A DNA stretch of 57,542 nucleotides, from the NCBI GenBank assembly GCA_012837885.1, contig DUQI01000013.1, positions 1 to 57,542 of the forward strand. The letters run 5' to 3'. Below are positions 24,898 to 32,957 of the stretch, piece by piece (position 1 is the first letter of the stretch; every line of letters starts with the position of its first letter). A model generated the notes under the pieces. The model saw only the letters and a program-made list of their open reading frames with translations. It was not told the DNA's origin and searched no databases. The DNA is from Fastidiosipila sp. GTDB lineage: Bacteria; Bacillota; Clostridia; Saccharofermentanales; DTU023. Position numbers and translations under genes: made by a program.

Positions 24898-26403
24898 ATG
24901 ACCTTTAAAAGAATCCTTGCACTGATCTTGACGCTGGCAATGACCATGCTCTTGTCAAACGTCGGTGTCACTGATGCAGCCGAAAAGGAAAACATCGACA
25001 TCGAGGGAGCACAGCGCATCGCGTTTAATGCCGCCTTTGTCAATGTTGAAGACATTCATAAGTTGAAAGTCGAACGGAATGAGTCGGATGGCGACGACTA
25101 CTATGAGATTGAGTTTGAGTCATATCTCGGCAAGTATGAACTCGAGGTTCAGGCAGCGACCGGGAAAATCATGAAAAGCAACATCGATTACAAAGATGAC
25201 GATGAGGTGAAGCAGACGGTCGGTAAATCGTTGAGTGAGATCAAGGAGATCGCATACGATCTGTCGGCGATTGATTCGCTGCACGACGTGTATGAGCTCG
25301 AGATAGAACTCGACGAGGACGACGGATCTTTCTACTACGACGTCGAGTTTAAGTCGACGGCAGGCGATTACGAGTACAAGATCGATGCGGAAACGGGAGA
25401 GATCTTGAAACAAGGGCGGGACACACAGATGCTTTCGTCGCCGCCGGAACTCGCAATCGAGCAGGCGATTGATAAAGCGTATGCGGCCGCTGAACTCGAG
25501 TCGGATCGCTCGGTTTACGATCTGGACGCCGAACTCGATGAGGATGACGGACATCATTACTATGAGATCGAGTTTAAGAGCTACAGCGGTGAATATGAGT
25601 TCGAGATCGATGCGACATCGGGCGACGTTTTGAAAAAAGACATCGACGCATTCGACGACGATGATGACGATGACTACATCGCCGGGCACCGGATGGTTCA
25701 CCTGTCGCTTGCCGAAGCAAAGCAGATTGCCTATGAAGACGCCACGCTCGAAGCAGATGAATTTGTCTATAAGCTCCAGGTCGAGTTCGATGATGACGGC
25801 GGACTTTACTACTATGAAATCGAATTTAAGACGAATCGCGGCGACTATGAATATGAAGTGCACGCCGACACCGGTGAAGTGCTGAAACGAGAGATCGCTT
25901 ACGGCGACTTCGACGACACCGATTACGATGAGGATGACGACACGGATTACGACGATGACGACGATACTTACGCCGACACGCATGGCATGGCTTACACCGG
26001 TGCGATGTGGCGGGCGATCAATGAGGCGAGAATCTCCGTACGGGACGTCTACGAACTGAAGATCGAGCGTGACTTTGACGGACAGGGCAATTACAAAATC
26101 GAGATGATGACGAATCGCGGCGTGTTCAAATATGAGATCGGCGCACGTGGCGGACGTATTAGGCAAAGAGATGTCGATTACGACGATGTAAAGGGCGGTC
26201 ATCATGTCAGAGTAGCAGTCGATCAGGCGATACGTATCGTGCTCAGGGATGCCAGAGTAGCCGTCAATCTTGTGTACAACGTCGATGTTAAGCTCGATCC
26301 GGATGAGCAGGTCTATGAGATAGAGATCAAGTCAAGACGGGGTGACTATACGTATCAGATTCATGCCGGTGACGGAACGATCAAGAGTCGAGACGGCGAC
26401 TAA
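24898..26403 (+). CDS. Secreted acidic protein with six PepSY repeats
   Basis: A 501-residue exported protein: signal peptide (1-28), then six tandem PepSY domains at about 32-97, 106-174, 184-250, 267-333, 363-427 and 435-499. Each has the pattern helix (AxxIAxxxA), strand (VYxLxxE), YYEIEFKSxxGxYEYEID and AxTGxIL. Acidic runs join them (D253-D259, and 337-358 almost all Asp, Tyr and Thr). PepSY domains occur as propeptide inhibitors of proteases and in regulatory membrane proteins; a chain of six without an enzyme suggests a binding or inhibitory scaffold, possibly calcium-loaded. ATG 24898 is chosen because GAGGA lies 7 nt upstream. The protein is strongly negative. Confidence 0.85.
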   Translation: MTFKRILALILTLAMTMLLSNVGVTDAAEKENIDIEGAQRIAFNAAFVNVEDIHKLKVERNESDGDDYYEIEFESYLGKYELEVQAATGKIMKSNIDYKDDDEVKQTVGKSLSEIKEIAYDLSAIDSLHDVYELEIELDEDDGSFYYDVEFKSTAGDYEYKIDAETGEILKQGRDTQMLSSPPELAIEQAIDKAYAAAELESDRSVYDLDAELDEDDGHHYYEIEFKSYSGEYEFEIDATSGDVLKKDIDAFDDDDDDDYIAGHRMVHLSLAEAKQIAYEDATLEADEFVYKLQVEFDDDGGLYYYEIEFKTNRGDYEYEVHADTGEVLKREIAYGDFDDTDYDEDDDTDYDDDDDTYADTHGMAYTGAMWRAINEARISVRDVYELKIERDFDGQGNYKIEMMTNRGVFKYEIGARGGRIRQRDVDYDDVKGGHHVRVAVDQAIRIVLRDARVAVNLVYNVDVKLDPDEQVYEIEIKSRRGDYTYQIHAGDGTIKSRDGD

Positions 26404-26443
26404 CCTGAATAAATAAAGTGCGCGAGCCGCGCCAGAAATAACG

Positions 26444-26481
26444 ATAGCCATGAACTGACTTACGGTTCATGGCTATTTTTG
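26444..26481 (+). terminator. Rho-independent terminator after the PepSY gene
   Basis: A perfect 12-bp stem ATAGCCATGAAC (26444-26455) / GTTCATGGCTAT (26465-26476) with a 9-nt loop, followed by TTTTG. Confidence 0.85.
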
Positions 26482-26522
26482 TCGGCGGTGATCAAGCATA
26501 TGTATCATATTCTTTGTTAGCC

Positions 26523-26550
26523 TTGTTTATCCTGCGCGAAGCGTTACAAT
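26523..26550 (+). promoter_or_regulatory. Candidate promoter of the 26615 gene
   Basis: TTGTTT (26523-26528), a 16-nt spacer, then TACAAT (26545-26550), with a 60-nt leader that ends in AAGGAAAGGAAG before the TTG start. Confidence 0.6.
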
Positions 26551-26614
26551 GACAATCTAACCGTGTAAATACACGACAAGTTTGAAAAAAATTCACAAGG
26601 AAAGGAAGCACTAA

Positions 26615-27736
26615 TTGCGAAAAAAATATGCCATCTTGGTAATCACCCTTTTGCTGCTGGTGGTGCTTATTGTCGGGTCCATCCCGGTCCTCGGCTCTAT
26701 GCCGACGTCAAAACCAGGCGTTGATCCAGGGGTTACGTTCCCTACAAGGCCGCCGGGCGGCGGTCTGCTTCCGATCGACCCGCCGAATGCTCCCTTACCG
26801 ACGTATGAACTCGGAGCGAATCTTATCTTGATTCCGCCGGCCGTACTTCCGTTGCTCGATACGTTTTATACGTCAAAGCTGACGATCAGCGGTTATATCG
26901 TCAATCCGCGTGATGTCGACAGCTTCTATCTCGACTTTTTCCGTTTCGGGACGTTTGAATCGGTCGGTCATTATGAGCCTTCGCTTCGTTATGTGGCCAA
27001 TCAACGTTTCACGCATGATGGAAAGACTTATGAAGGACCTGCCTACGTCTTCAGCGTGACCGTTGATCTGCCGGAAGGCTATCTGGAAGTTCGTCCCGTC
27101 GTGACGTCGAGTGATGCACCGAGCCGTGAATGGCGACGCGCTTTCTTTGTCGATGTAACGCCGCCTACACTTCAGGTTACACCGGAGTATCAGGTGATTG
27201 GAGCCGCTGAGACGACCGCCACGGTAGAAGCAAAGGTCGGCGATTCGATGGGGCTTATCGAACTGCGCGACTCAAGAGGTAATTTCCTCGGTAGGCGTAG
27301 GTCGGCGGCTTATGGCAGATTGCCGGTCGAGGACACGATTTCAGCCCGCGTCACCGGTCTTAAACCCGGTCTGAACGCGGTCACTTATCTTGCACAGGAC
27401 GGAGAAAATACCGGCAATGTGACTTCTCAGACGGTGCAGATTTACCGCAAGCACTGGTTTACCCTGAACGTCATCGGTGACGGAGTCACTTTCGATCCGA
27501 GTGGTCCTGTTCTGGAAGAAGGCACTGAGGTCAACTTCAAGATCACCGTACCGAAGCGTCTGCGGATCGCCAAAGTGACGGTGAACGGTGAGGATGTGAC
27601 AAGCCAGCTGACAAAGCGCAACGCGTTCACCTTCTATTACTCTTTGACCATGGATAGCGACGTCGACTTCGTCGTCGAATACATGCCGCTCGATAACCGT
27701 GACCGCGTGCCGGGGCAGGAGAAAAAGAAGCCTTAA
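26615..27736 (+). CDS. Exported protein with Ig-like/bacterial-repeat C-terminus, function unknown
   Basis: A 373-residue protein. An N-terminal hydrophobic helix (about 4-26, after RKK) acts as a signal peptide or membrane anchor. It is followed by a Pro/Gly-rich spacer (30-60). The body is beta-rich: two Ig-like stretches (about 75-180 and 185-270, the latter with VTGLKPGLNAVTYLAQDGENTGNV) and a C-terminal unit (about 282-355: FTLNVIGDGVTFDPSG, then VTVNGEDVTSQLT and DVDFVVEY) like the short beta repeats of cell-surface proteins. No catalytic motif or LPXTG anchor is seen. It starts at TTG 26615; no ATG in frame gives the signal. It has its own promoter and terminator. Confidence 0.7.
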   Translation: MRKKYAILVITLLLLVVLIVGSIPVLGSMPTSKPGVDPGVTFPTRPPGGGLLPIDPPNAPLPTYELGANLILIPPAVLPLLDTFYTSKLTISGYIVNPRDVDSFYLDFFRFGTFESVGHYEPSLRYVANQRFTHDGKTYEGPAYVFSVTVDLPEGYLEVRPVVTSSDAPSREWRRAFFVDVTPPTLQVTPEYQVIGAAETTATVEAKVGDSMGLIELRDSRGNFLGRRRSAAYGRLPVEDTISARVTGLKPGLNAVTYLAQDGENTGNVTSQTVQIYRKHWFTLNVIGDGVTFDPSGPVLEEGTEVNFKITVPKRLRIAKVTVNGEDVTSQLTKRNAFTFYYSLTMDSDVDFVVEYMPLDNRDRVPGQEKKKP

Positions 27737-27792
27737 CCGATTTTTGTTAGAAAAACAGAAGATCTACTTATTGGACAGAGAATAATAATCAG

Positions 27793-27822
27793 CCGGCCGC
27801 TCGTAAGAGTGGCCGGTTTTTT
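27793..27822 (+). terminator. Rho-independent terminator
   Basis: The stem CCGGCCGCTC (27793-27802) / GAGTGGCCGG (27807-27816), with one G-T pair and a GTAA tetraloop, is followed by six T. It ends the preceding exported-protein gene. Confidence 0.85.
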
Positions 27823-27895
27823 CGACTCGATGGCTGGCTCGATGTACTCAGCATGCTCCTTTTTTGTCGCGTGAGGCCGCTTCCGTTTTGTGCAG

Positions 27896-27924
27896 TTGTA
27901 CCGATTGCACAATGTCGATATAAT
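27896..27924 (+). promoter_or_regulatory. Strong candidate promoter of the EF-G-like gene
   Basis: TTGTAC (27896-27901), a 17-nt spacer, then a perfect TATAAT (27919-27924). The leader is about 80 nt and ends in AAAGGAA before ATG 28012. It is one of the best promoter matches in the window, in keeping with a well-expressed gene. Confidence 0.75.
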
Positions 27925-28011
27925 GTTCATCGCGTTTAAAGGCGACAGGGGTGGCCGATTGTTTCGATTGGTCAATTCCATGACATACAACTTGGCCATG
28001 AAAGGAACACT

Positions 28012-30090
28012 ATGAGCAAAAACACTGCCGAAAACATTAGAAACATCGCTTTACTCGGACACGGCGGCGCCGGAAAATCGACATTTGTCGAAGCAGCCGC
28101 CTATACGATGAAACAGATTGACCGCATGGGTAAGCAGGGAAGTCTGCTGTCTGACTTCGACGCGGAAGAGATGCGTCGCGGAATTTCGATCAATGTGATG
28201 CCAGTGGCGCTCGATTGGAAAGGCACCTCGCTGAACCTGATCGATGCTCCCGGCGACTTCGACTTCCTCGGCGAACAGACGCTCGGTCTTTCGGTTGCCG
28301 ATTCGGCCGTGATCGTCATGTCCGCCAAGGACGGTTTAGCCGTCGGAGCGGAAAAGGCGGTCCGTCTGGCGCAGCGTATGGAACGTCCGATCGCGTTTTT
28401 CGTGAACCGCGTCGACGAACCGAACGCCGATTATGCGAAAGTGCTCGCGGAACTGAAAGAAGCGTACGGGAGCAAGGTCGTGCCGTTCACCATTCCGATC
28501 ATGGAAGGCGACAATCTGGTCGGCTTGATCGATGTGGTCAAAAATAAAGCGTTGAAACTCGGCGACAAAGGTGAAGTCAGTGATATGGCGATCCCCGAAG
28601 CCGAAGCGGCGCAGGTGGAAGAATATCACGGTCAGCTGCAAGAGCAGATCGCCGAGAGCGATGAAGAGCTGATGGAAAAATATTTCGACGGCGAACCTTT
28701 CACGCAGGAAGAAGAAGAAAAAGGCATCAAGGGCGCGGTACAGACCGGCTCGATCTGGCCTGTCTTTGTCGGTGCGGCAGCGCAGAATAAAGGCGTGAGC
28801 ACGGCGATCGACGGCCTGAACCGCTACATGCCGACACCGGCCGATGCCGGTGCGCATAAAGCGAAAGACCATCACGGCGATGAGCTCGAAGTCGATTTCG
28901 ATCCGAACGCACCGCTCGCGGCCTATGTCTTTAAGACGATCGTCGACCCGTTCGTCGGCAAGATCTCGATGTTCCGTGTCTACGCCGGTACTTTCCCGTC
29001 ATCCGGTGCCGTCTTTAACGCGCAGAAAGAAAAAGAAGAGCGTATCGGCGGCGTCTTCCGTATGCGCGGTAAAAAACAGGTCAACGCCGACGCCGGTATC
29101 CCCGCAGGTGATATCGGTGCCGTCAGTAAGCTGAATGAGACGAACACGGGCGACACGCTCTGTGATCGTTCCAGAGTCGTCATGCTCGAAGCGGCTGAAA
29201 TGCCGGAAGCGGCCTTGACGCTCGCCATTTCGCCTGTCGTCAAGGGTGAAGAAGATAAGATCATGCAGGGGCTTTCGAGACTGAGAGAAGAAGATCCCGT
29301 CTTCGACGTCGTCAACGATCCGGAGACGCACCAGCTTCTGTTGTCCGGCCTCGGTGAGACGCAGCTCGATGTGTTGGTAGCGAAGCTGAAAGCGCGTTAC
29401 GGCGTGGAAGCAGAGTTGAACGAGGCGAAAGTCGCCTATCGTGAGACGATCAGAAAGAAAGTCAAGGTTCAGGGACGACATAAGAAACAGTCGGGCGGTC
29501 ACGGTCAGTACGGTGACGTCTGGATCGAGTTTGAACCGGGCGAAGAAGAAGGCTTGACCTTTGAAGAGAAAATCTTCGGCGGTTCGGTGCCGAAAAACTA
29601 TCATCCGGCCGTCGAAAAAGGACTGCTCGAAGCGATCGAAAAAGGTGTGCTCGCCGGATATCCGGTCGTGAACCTGAAAGCGACCCTGGTCGATGGTTCC
29701 TATCACGATGTCGACTCGAACGAAATGTCGTTTAAGCTGGCGGCCAGACTCGCCTACCGAAACGGTCTGCCGCAGGCGAACCCGATTCTTCTGGAGCCGA
29801 TCAGTGCCGTTCACGTTCATATCCCGGACGATTATCTTGGCGATATCATGGGCGATCTGAACAAGCGCCGCGGCCGTATCCTTGGTGTTAACCCGGATCC
29901 GAAAGACTTCGGCTACACCGTCGTCGACGCCGAAGTACCGTCATCGGCACTCGGCCGTTACGCCACCGATTTGAAATCGATGGCGCAGGGCAGAGGCTGG
30001 CATACGGTGGAATTCGCACGTTATGAACCGGCACCGCACGACATCTCCGAAAAAGTGATTGCGGAAGCGACGCGTGAAGAAGAAGAATAA
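28012..30090 (+). CDS. Elongation factor G-like GTPase (EF-G paralogue)
   Basis: A 692-residue translational GTPase with the five EF-G domains. It is a paralogue and not the canonical translocase: the P-loop is GHGGAGKST (16-24) instead of GHIDAGKTT, and switch II reads DAPGD (78-82) where EF-G has DTPGH, so the catalytic histidine is replaced by Asp 82. Switch I (RRGISI) and NRVD for guanine specificity remain. Domain IV has GRHKKQSGGHGQYGDVWIEFEP, the canonical loop region. Such EF-G-like proteins form a distinct subfamily of uncertain role, possibly ribosome rescue, recycling or stress. A strong promoter and terminator make it a single-gene unit. It lies apart from rpsL/rpsG, unlike fusA. 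Confidence 0.88.
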   Translation: MSKNTAENIRNIALLGHGGAGKSTFVEAAAYTMKQIDRMGKQGSLLSDFDAEEMRRGISINVMPVALDWKGTSLNLIDAPGDFDFLGEQTLGLSVADSAVIVMSAKDGLAVGAEKAVRLAQRMERPIAFFVNRVDEPNADYAKVLAELKEAYGSKVVPFTIPIMEGDNLVGLIDVVKNKALKLGDKGEVSDMAIPEAEAAQVEEYHGQLQEQIAESDEELMEKYFDGEPFTQEEEEKGIKGAVQTGSIWPVFVGAAAQNKGVSTAIDGLNRYMPTPADAGAHKAKDHHGDELEVDFDPNAPLAAYVFKTIVDPFVGKISMFRVYAGTFPSSGAVFNAQKEKEERIGGVFRMRGKKQVNADAGIPAGDIGAVSKLNETNTGDTLCDRSRVVMLEAAEMPEAALTLAISPVVKGEEDKIMQGLSRLREEDPVFDVVNDPETHQLLLSGLGETQLDVLVAKLKARYGVEAELNEAKVAYRETIRKKVKVQGRHKKQSGGHGQYGDVWIEFEPGEEEGLTFEEKIFGGSVPKNYHPAVEKGLLEAIEKGVLAGYPVVNLKATLVDGSYHDVDSNEMSFKLAARLAYRNGLPQANPILLEPISAVHVHIPDDYLGDIMGDLNKRRGRILGVNPDPKDFGYTVVDAEVPSSALGRYATDLKSMAQGRGWHTVEFARYEPAPHDISEKVIAEATREEEE

Positions 30091-30110
30091 AAGTATCGAG
30101 TTTTTTAGCA

Positions 30111-30139
30111 AAGGGCGGGCTTTTCAGCCCGCCTTTTTT
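30111..30139 (+). terminator. Rho-independent terminator after the EF-G-like gene
   Basis: The stem GGCGGGC (30114-30120) / GCCCGCC (30127-30133), extended by AAG/TTT pairs, has a 6-nt loop and a run of T. It ends only 8 nt before the mntP start codon. Confidence 0.9.
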
Positions 30140-30147
30140 AGGTAGCC

Positions 30148-30735
30148 ATGTTTGCTGTAGTCTCCGTTTTTTTCATCGCCGTTTCACTCGCCATGGATGC
30201 GCTCGCAGCATCGGTGTCGATCGGTATCTGTATCCCCAAGGTAAAAACGCATCACGCGCTGAAAGTGGCGCTTATCTTTGGCGGCTTTCAGGCGCTGATG
30301 CCGGCGATCGGCTGGTATCTCGGCTCGGCCTTCAGGCACGTCATCCAACCGATCGACCATTGGGTCGCCTTTTTACTGCTCGCCGTGATCGGCGGCAAGA
30401 TGATCCTTGACGCCTGGAAAGAACGAGACCAAGACGATGATCCGGACTTTTGTCCGATCGGTGAACCGACCGAGACGTCGAGACTGTTGGGCCTCGGTAT
30501 CGCGACGTCGATCGATGCCCTGGCTGCCGGTATCTCACTGTCGATCGAAGATATCTCTCTTTTGCTGGCGGTGCTCATGATCGGGGTGATCACCTTCGTC
30601 ATCTGCTTTGCCGGTGTCTTTTTCGGCAAGCGGCTCGGCCGCCGATTCCGCCGCCGCGCCTGCATGATCGGCGGTGCCGTCTTAATCCTGATCGGAATCA
30701 AAATCGTGATCGAACATCTCATCTTGAATATCTGA
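30148..30735 (+). CDS. mntP: Manganese efflux pump MntP
   Basis: A 195-residue membrane protein with six helices of the MntP family, which exports Mn2+. The two homologous halves each carry a conserved Asp near a helix start: LAMDALAASVSIGI (about 14-27) and TSIDALAAGISL (about 118-129). The length is typical. The ATG at 30148 has only AGGT upstream, and the gene starts 8 nt after a terminator, so its expression may rely on read-through. There is no space for the yybP-ykoY manganese riboswitch that controls mntP in many bacteria. The next gene encodes a CNNM/CorC-type exporter. Confidence 0.92.
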   Translation: MFAVVSVFFIAVSLAMDALAASVSIGICIPKVKTHHALKVALIFGGFQALMPAIGWYLGSAFRHVIQPIDHWVAFLLLAVIGGKMILDAWKERDQDDDPDFCPIGEPTETSRLLGLGIATSIDALAAGISLSIEDISLLLAVLMIGVITFVICFAGVFFGKRLGRRFRRRACMIGGAVLILIGIKIVIEHLILNI

Positions 30736-30756
30736 TCCGCGTCACTACGCGGAGCC

Positions 30757-30784
30757 AAAAGGCATGGGTATTTGCCGCCTTTTT
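30757..30784 (+). terminator. Possible terminator after mntP
   Basis: AAAAGGC (30757-30763) can pair with GCCTTTT (30777-30783) across a 13-nt loop, and a T-run follows. A separate 6-bp hairpin TCCGCG/CGCGGA lies just before it (30736-30753). The structure overlaps the -35 of the next promoter. Confidence 0.45.
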
Positions 30785-30811
30785 GCCGCCTGTGATATTC
30801 TTAGCTATGGT
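30783..30811 (+). promoter_or_regulatory. Candidate promoter of the CNNM gene
   Basis: TTGCCG (30783-30788), a 17-nt spacer, then TATGGT (30806-30811). AAAGGAG lies before the TTG start at 30844. Confidence 0.45.
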
Positions 30812-30843
30812 CCGCGATCCTACGGGCCGAAAGGAGCCGATAA

Positions 30844-32217
30844 TTGAACGACGATCTGCCTGCTTTATGGCTGGCCGGAACCGCTGACGTCAGATCTTCC
30901 TGGCCTTGGTGGGGACATCTCATCGCCACGATTATTATCCTGCTCGCGTTTGCTTTCTTTAACGCGTTTGAAGTCGCGCTGGTCGCGTTGAAAGACCAGC
31001 AGGTTCGACGTGAGGCGCAAGACGGAAAAGGATCCGCCAAGAGACTTTTAGCTCTGATGGAGAAGATAGGCGAATTTCGCAGTACGACAAAAGCCGCCCT
31101 CTATCTTCTGGGACTGATCTACGGCGTGTTTGCGCTCGCCATTTTTCCGTGGCATCTGTCGCGTCTCTGGCCTGATTTTCCGCGTTTTATCTTTCATATT
31201 TTATGTGCGGTCTTGTTTACAGCTCTTCTCGTCGTCTTTGGCCAGATGTTGCCGCAGCGTTTGGCGCAACACCACGGTGATCGTTTCGCGGCGATCGGCG
31301 TTTACTTCTTCAGGCTTTTCCGCCTGATCCTGTGGCCAATTCTGGCGCTGGTCAATCTGCTCTTTCGCCCGTTTGCGCATTATCTCCAGCTCGATATGGA
31401 TCTTACGGATCAACTGATTACGGAAGAGGAACTTCGGAGTATGCTCGACGCCTCGCGCGAAGCCGGTCATATCGAGGCGGAAGACAAGGACATGATCGAG
31501 AATGTGTTCGAGTTTGACGACACGATCGTCGCCGAGGTGATGACCCACCGGATCGATGTCTCGGCGCTGCGTGCCGATCTCGATCTGGCAGACGTGCTCG
31601 CTTATGTGAATGACGAGAAATATTCGCGTTTCCCGGTCTACGATGAATCGATCGATAATGTTATCGGGATCTTGCATACGAAGGATCTGCTCGCCTATTG
31701 CCATGACGCAGATAAGCGTTTTGAGTTGAGATCGATCATGAGGCAGCCGTTCTTTACGCCGGAGACGAGAAACATCAAGGCGTTGTTTGAAGATTTGAAA
31801 CAACGGCGCCTGCAGATGGCGATCGTGATCGACGAGTACGGCGGTACGGCCGGCGTCGTCACGGTGGAAGATCTTCTGGAGCAACTGGTCGGTTCGATCG
31901 AAGATGAGTATGATGATGAACGGCAGATCATGTTGCAGGTCGCACCGGATGCCTGGATCATGGACGGCGGCATCGATCTGGAACAAGTTGCCGAACTGCT
32001 GGACGTCGTTTTACCGGATGATTACGAGACGCTGTCCGGATTCGTGATCGACACGCTCGATCGTATCCCGGATGAAAACGAACGTCCGGAATGTACCTAC
32101 CTGAATCTTCGTTTCAAAGTGATGACGATGGAGGACAACCGGATTCGACGCGTGCGCGTCACTAAATTGCAAGAGGAAGTCGACATTACGGAGAAAGATG
32201 ACAAAAGAGAAAGATAA
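30844..32217 (+). CDS. CNNM/CorC (HlyC) family ion transporter with CBS domains
   Basis: A 457-residue membrane protein of the hemolysin-C/CorC/CNNM family, implicated in Mg2+ or Co2+ efflux. An N-terminal DUF21 membrane domain with about four helices (26-50, 85-110, 118-140, 148-172) is followed by ITEEELRSMLDASREAGHIEAEDKDMIENVFEF, a CBS pair (about 215-335: VMTHRIDVSALRAD, YSRFPVYDESIDNVIGILHTKDLL, IDEYGGTAGVVTVEDLLEQLVG) and a C-terminal CorC_HlyC domain. It starts at TTG 30844 with AAAGGAG 8 nt upstream. It lies next to mntP, which suggests a metal-export locus, and its 3' end overlaps the HAD gene by 20 nt. Confidence 0.92.
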   Translation: MNDDLPALWLAGTADVRSSWPWWGHLIATIIILLAFAFFNAFEVALVALKDQQVRREAQDGKGSAKRLLALMEKIGEFRSTTKAALYLLGLIYGVFALAIFPWHLSRLWPDFPRFIFHILCAVLFTALLVVFGQMLPQRLAQHHGDRFAAIGVYFFRLFRLILWPILALVNLLFRPFAHYLQLDMDLTDQLITEEELRSMLDASREAGHIEAEDKDMIENVFEFDDTIVAEVMTHRIDVSALRADLDLADVLAYVNDEKYSRFPVYDESIDNVIGILHTKDLLAYCHDADKRFELRSIMRQPFFTPETRNIKALFEDLKQRRLQMAIVIDEYGGTAGVVTVEDLLEQLVGSIEDEYDDERQIMLQVAPDAWIMDGGIDLEQVAELLDVVLPDDYETLSGFVIDTLDRIPDENERPECTYLNLRFKVMTMEDNRIRRVRVTKLQEEVDITEKDDKRER

Positions 32218-32869
32218 GAAACTGCCCGTTTCGGCCATATGTTTTGATTTGGACGGTACCTTGCTCGATACGGTACCGTTAATTGTACAAAGCCATCAGG
32301 CGGCATTGAGCGAATTCCCCGATCTCGCGAACGATGTCCCGTTTTTAGTCAGTACGATCGGCTTGCCGCTCGAATACGTATATAACGACGAGCGTTTGGG
32401 GCGAGGATCGGAAGGCTTGATGCAACGGTTTATCGACCACAATGTGTCGAATACGAAGACGAGTATCGCCGTGTTTCGCGGCATCGTCCCGATGCTGGAC
32501 GGTCTGCGTGCGCTCGGCATACCGCTCGGCGTCGTGACGGCGAAACGCCGTACACATGCGATATTGGCGCTCGAGTTATTTGACCTTCTGCCTTACTTCG
32601 GCACGATCATAGGCAGGGAAGATACGAAAAAACATAAGCCGGATCCGGCACCGTTGATCAAAGCGCTCGACCAGCTCGGCGTCGAAGATGAAAAACGGCT
32701 GCTTTATATCGGCGACGCCGTCTACGACCTGATGGCCGCCAATAACCTCGGTTGTTACGCCGGGGCGGTCGCCTGGAGCCAGACGCCGGAAGCCGAATTG
32801 AGAAAGCAACAGCCGACACTCTGGATCGAAAATGCTCTGCATCTGCCGGATCTCGTTTTACCTGCCTGA
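32198..32869 (+). CDS. HAD-superfamily phosphatase, phosphoglycolate-phosphatase-like
   Basis: A 223-residue cytoplasmic HAD hydrolase with an alpha-helical cap. Motif I FDLDGTLLDT (D17 nucleophile, D19), motif II with a threonine in GVVTAKRR, motif III lysine in KKHKPDPAPL, and motif IV YIGDAVYDLMAA are all present. The closest remembered relatives are Gph/PpaX/PgmB-type enzymes acting on phosphoglycolate, pyrophosphate or sugar phosphates; the substrate cannot be read from the sequence. ATG 32198 overlaps the upstream gene by 20 nt and has GGAGAAAG directly before it, so translation is coupled. Confidence 0.88.
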   Translation: MTKEKDKKLPVSAICFDLDGTLLDTVPLIVQSHQAALSEFPDLANDVPFLVSTIGLPLEYVYNDERLGRGSEGLMQRFIDHNVSNTKTSIAVFRGIVPMLDGLRALGIPLGVVTAKRRTHAILALELFDLLPYFGTIIGREDTKKHKPDPAPLIKALDQLGVEDEKRLLYIGDAVYDLMAANNLGCYAGAVAWSQTPEAELRKQQPTLWIENALHLPDLVLPA

Positions 32870-32957
32870 ATCCGGCATGTAATGAACCATCGTTTGATAT
32901 AATGAGCGTTGCATTTTAAATAGATGCAAACTGTAAAAGTGTTAAAGAAGGATTGAT

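Noticed and set aside
25120-26205. A 361-codon minus-strand frame opposite the PepSY gene
   Set aside because: A long run of Val and Ile is the reverse image of Asp and Glu codons; no ribosome site or domain.
27733-27999. An 88-codon minus-strand frame between the exported protein and the EF-G-like gene
   Set aside because: It spans a clear terminator and the EF-G promoter and has no ribosome site or family similarity.
30090-30148. yybP-ykoY manganese riboswitch before mntP
   Set aside because: The gap is 57 nt and is filled by the EF-G terminator.
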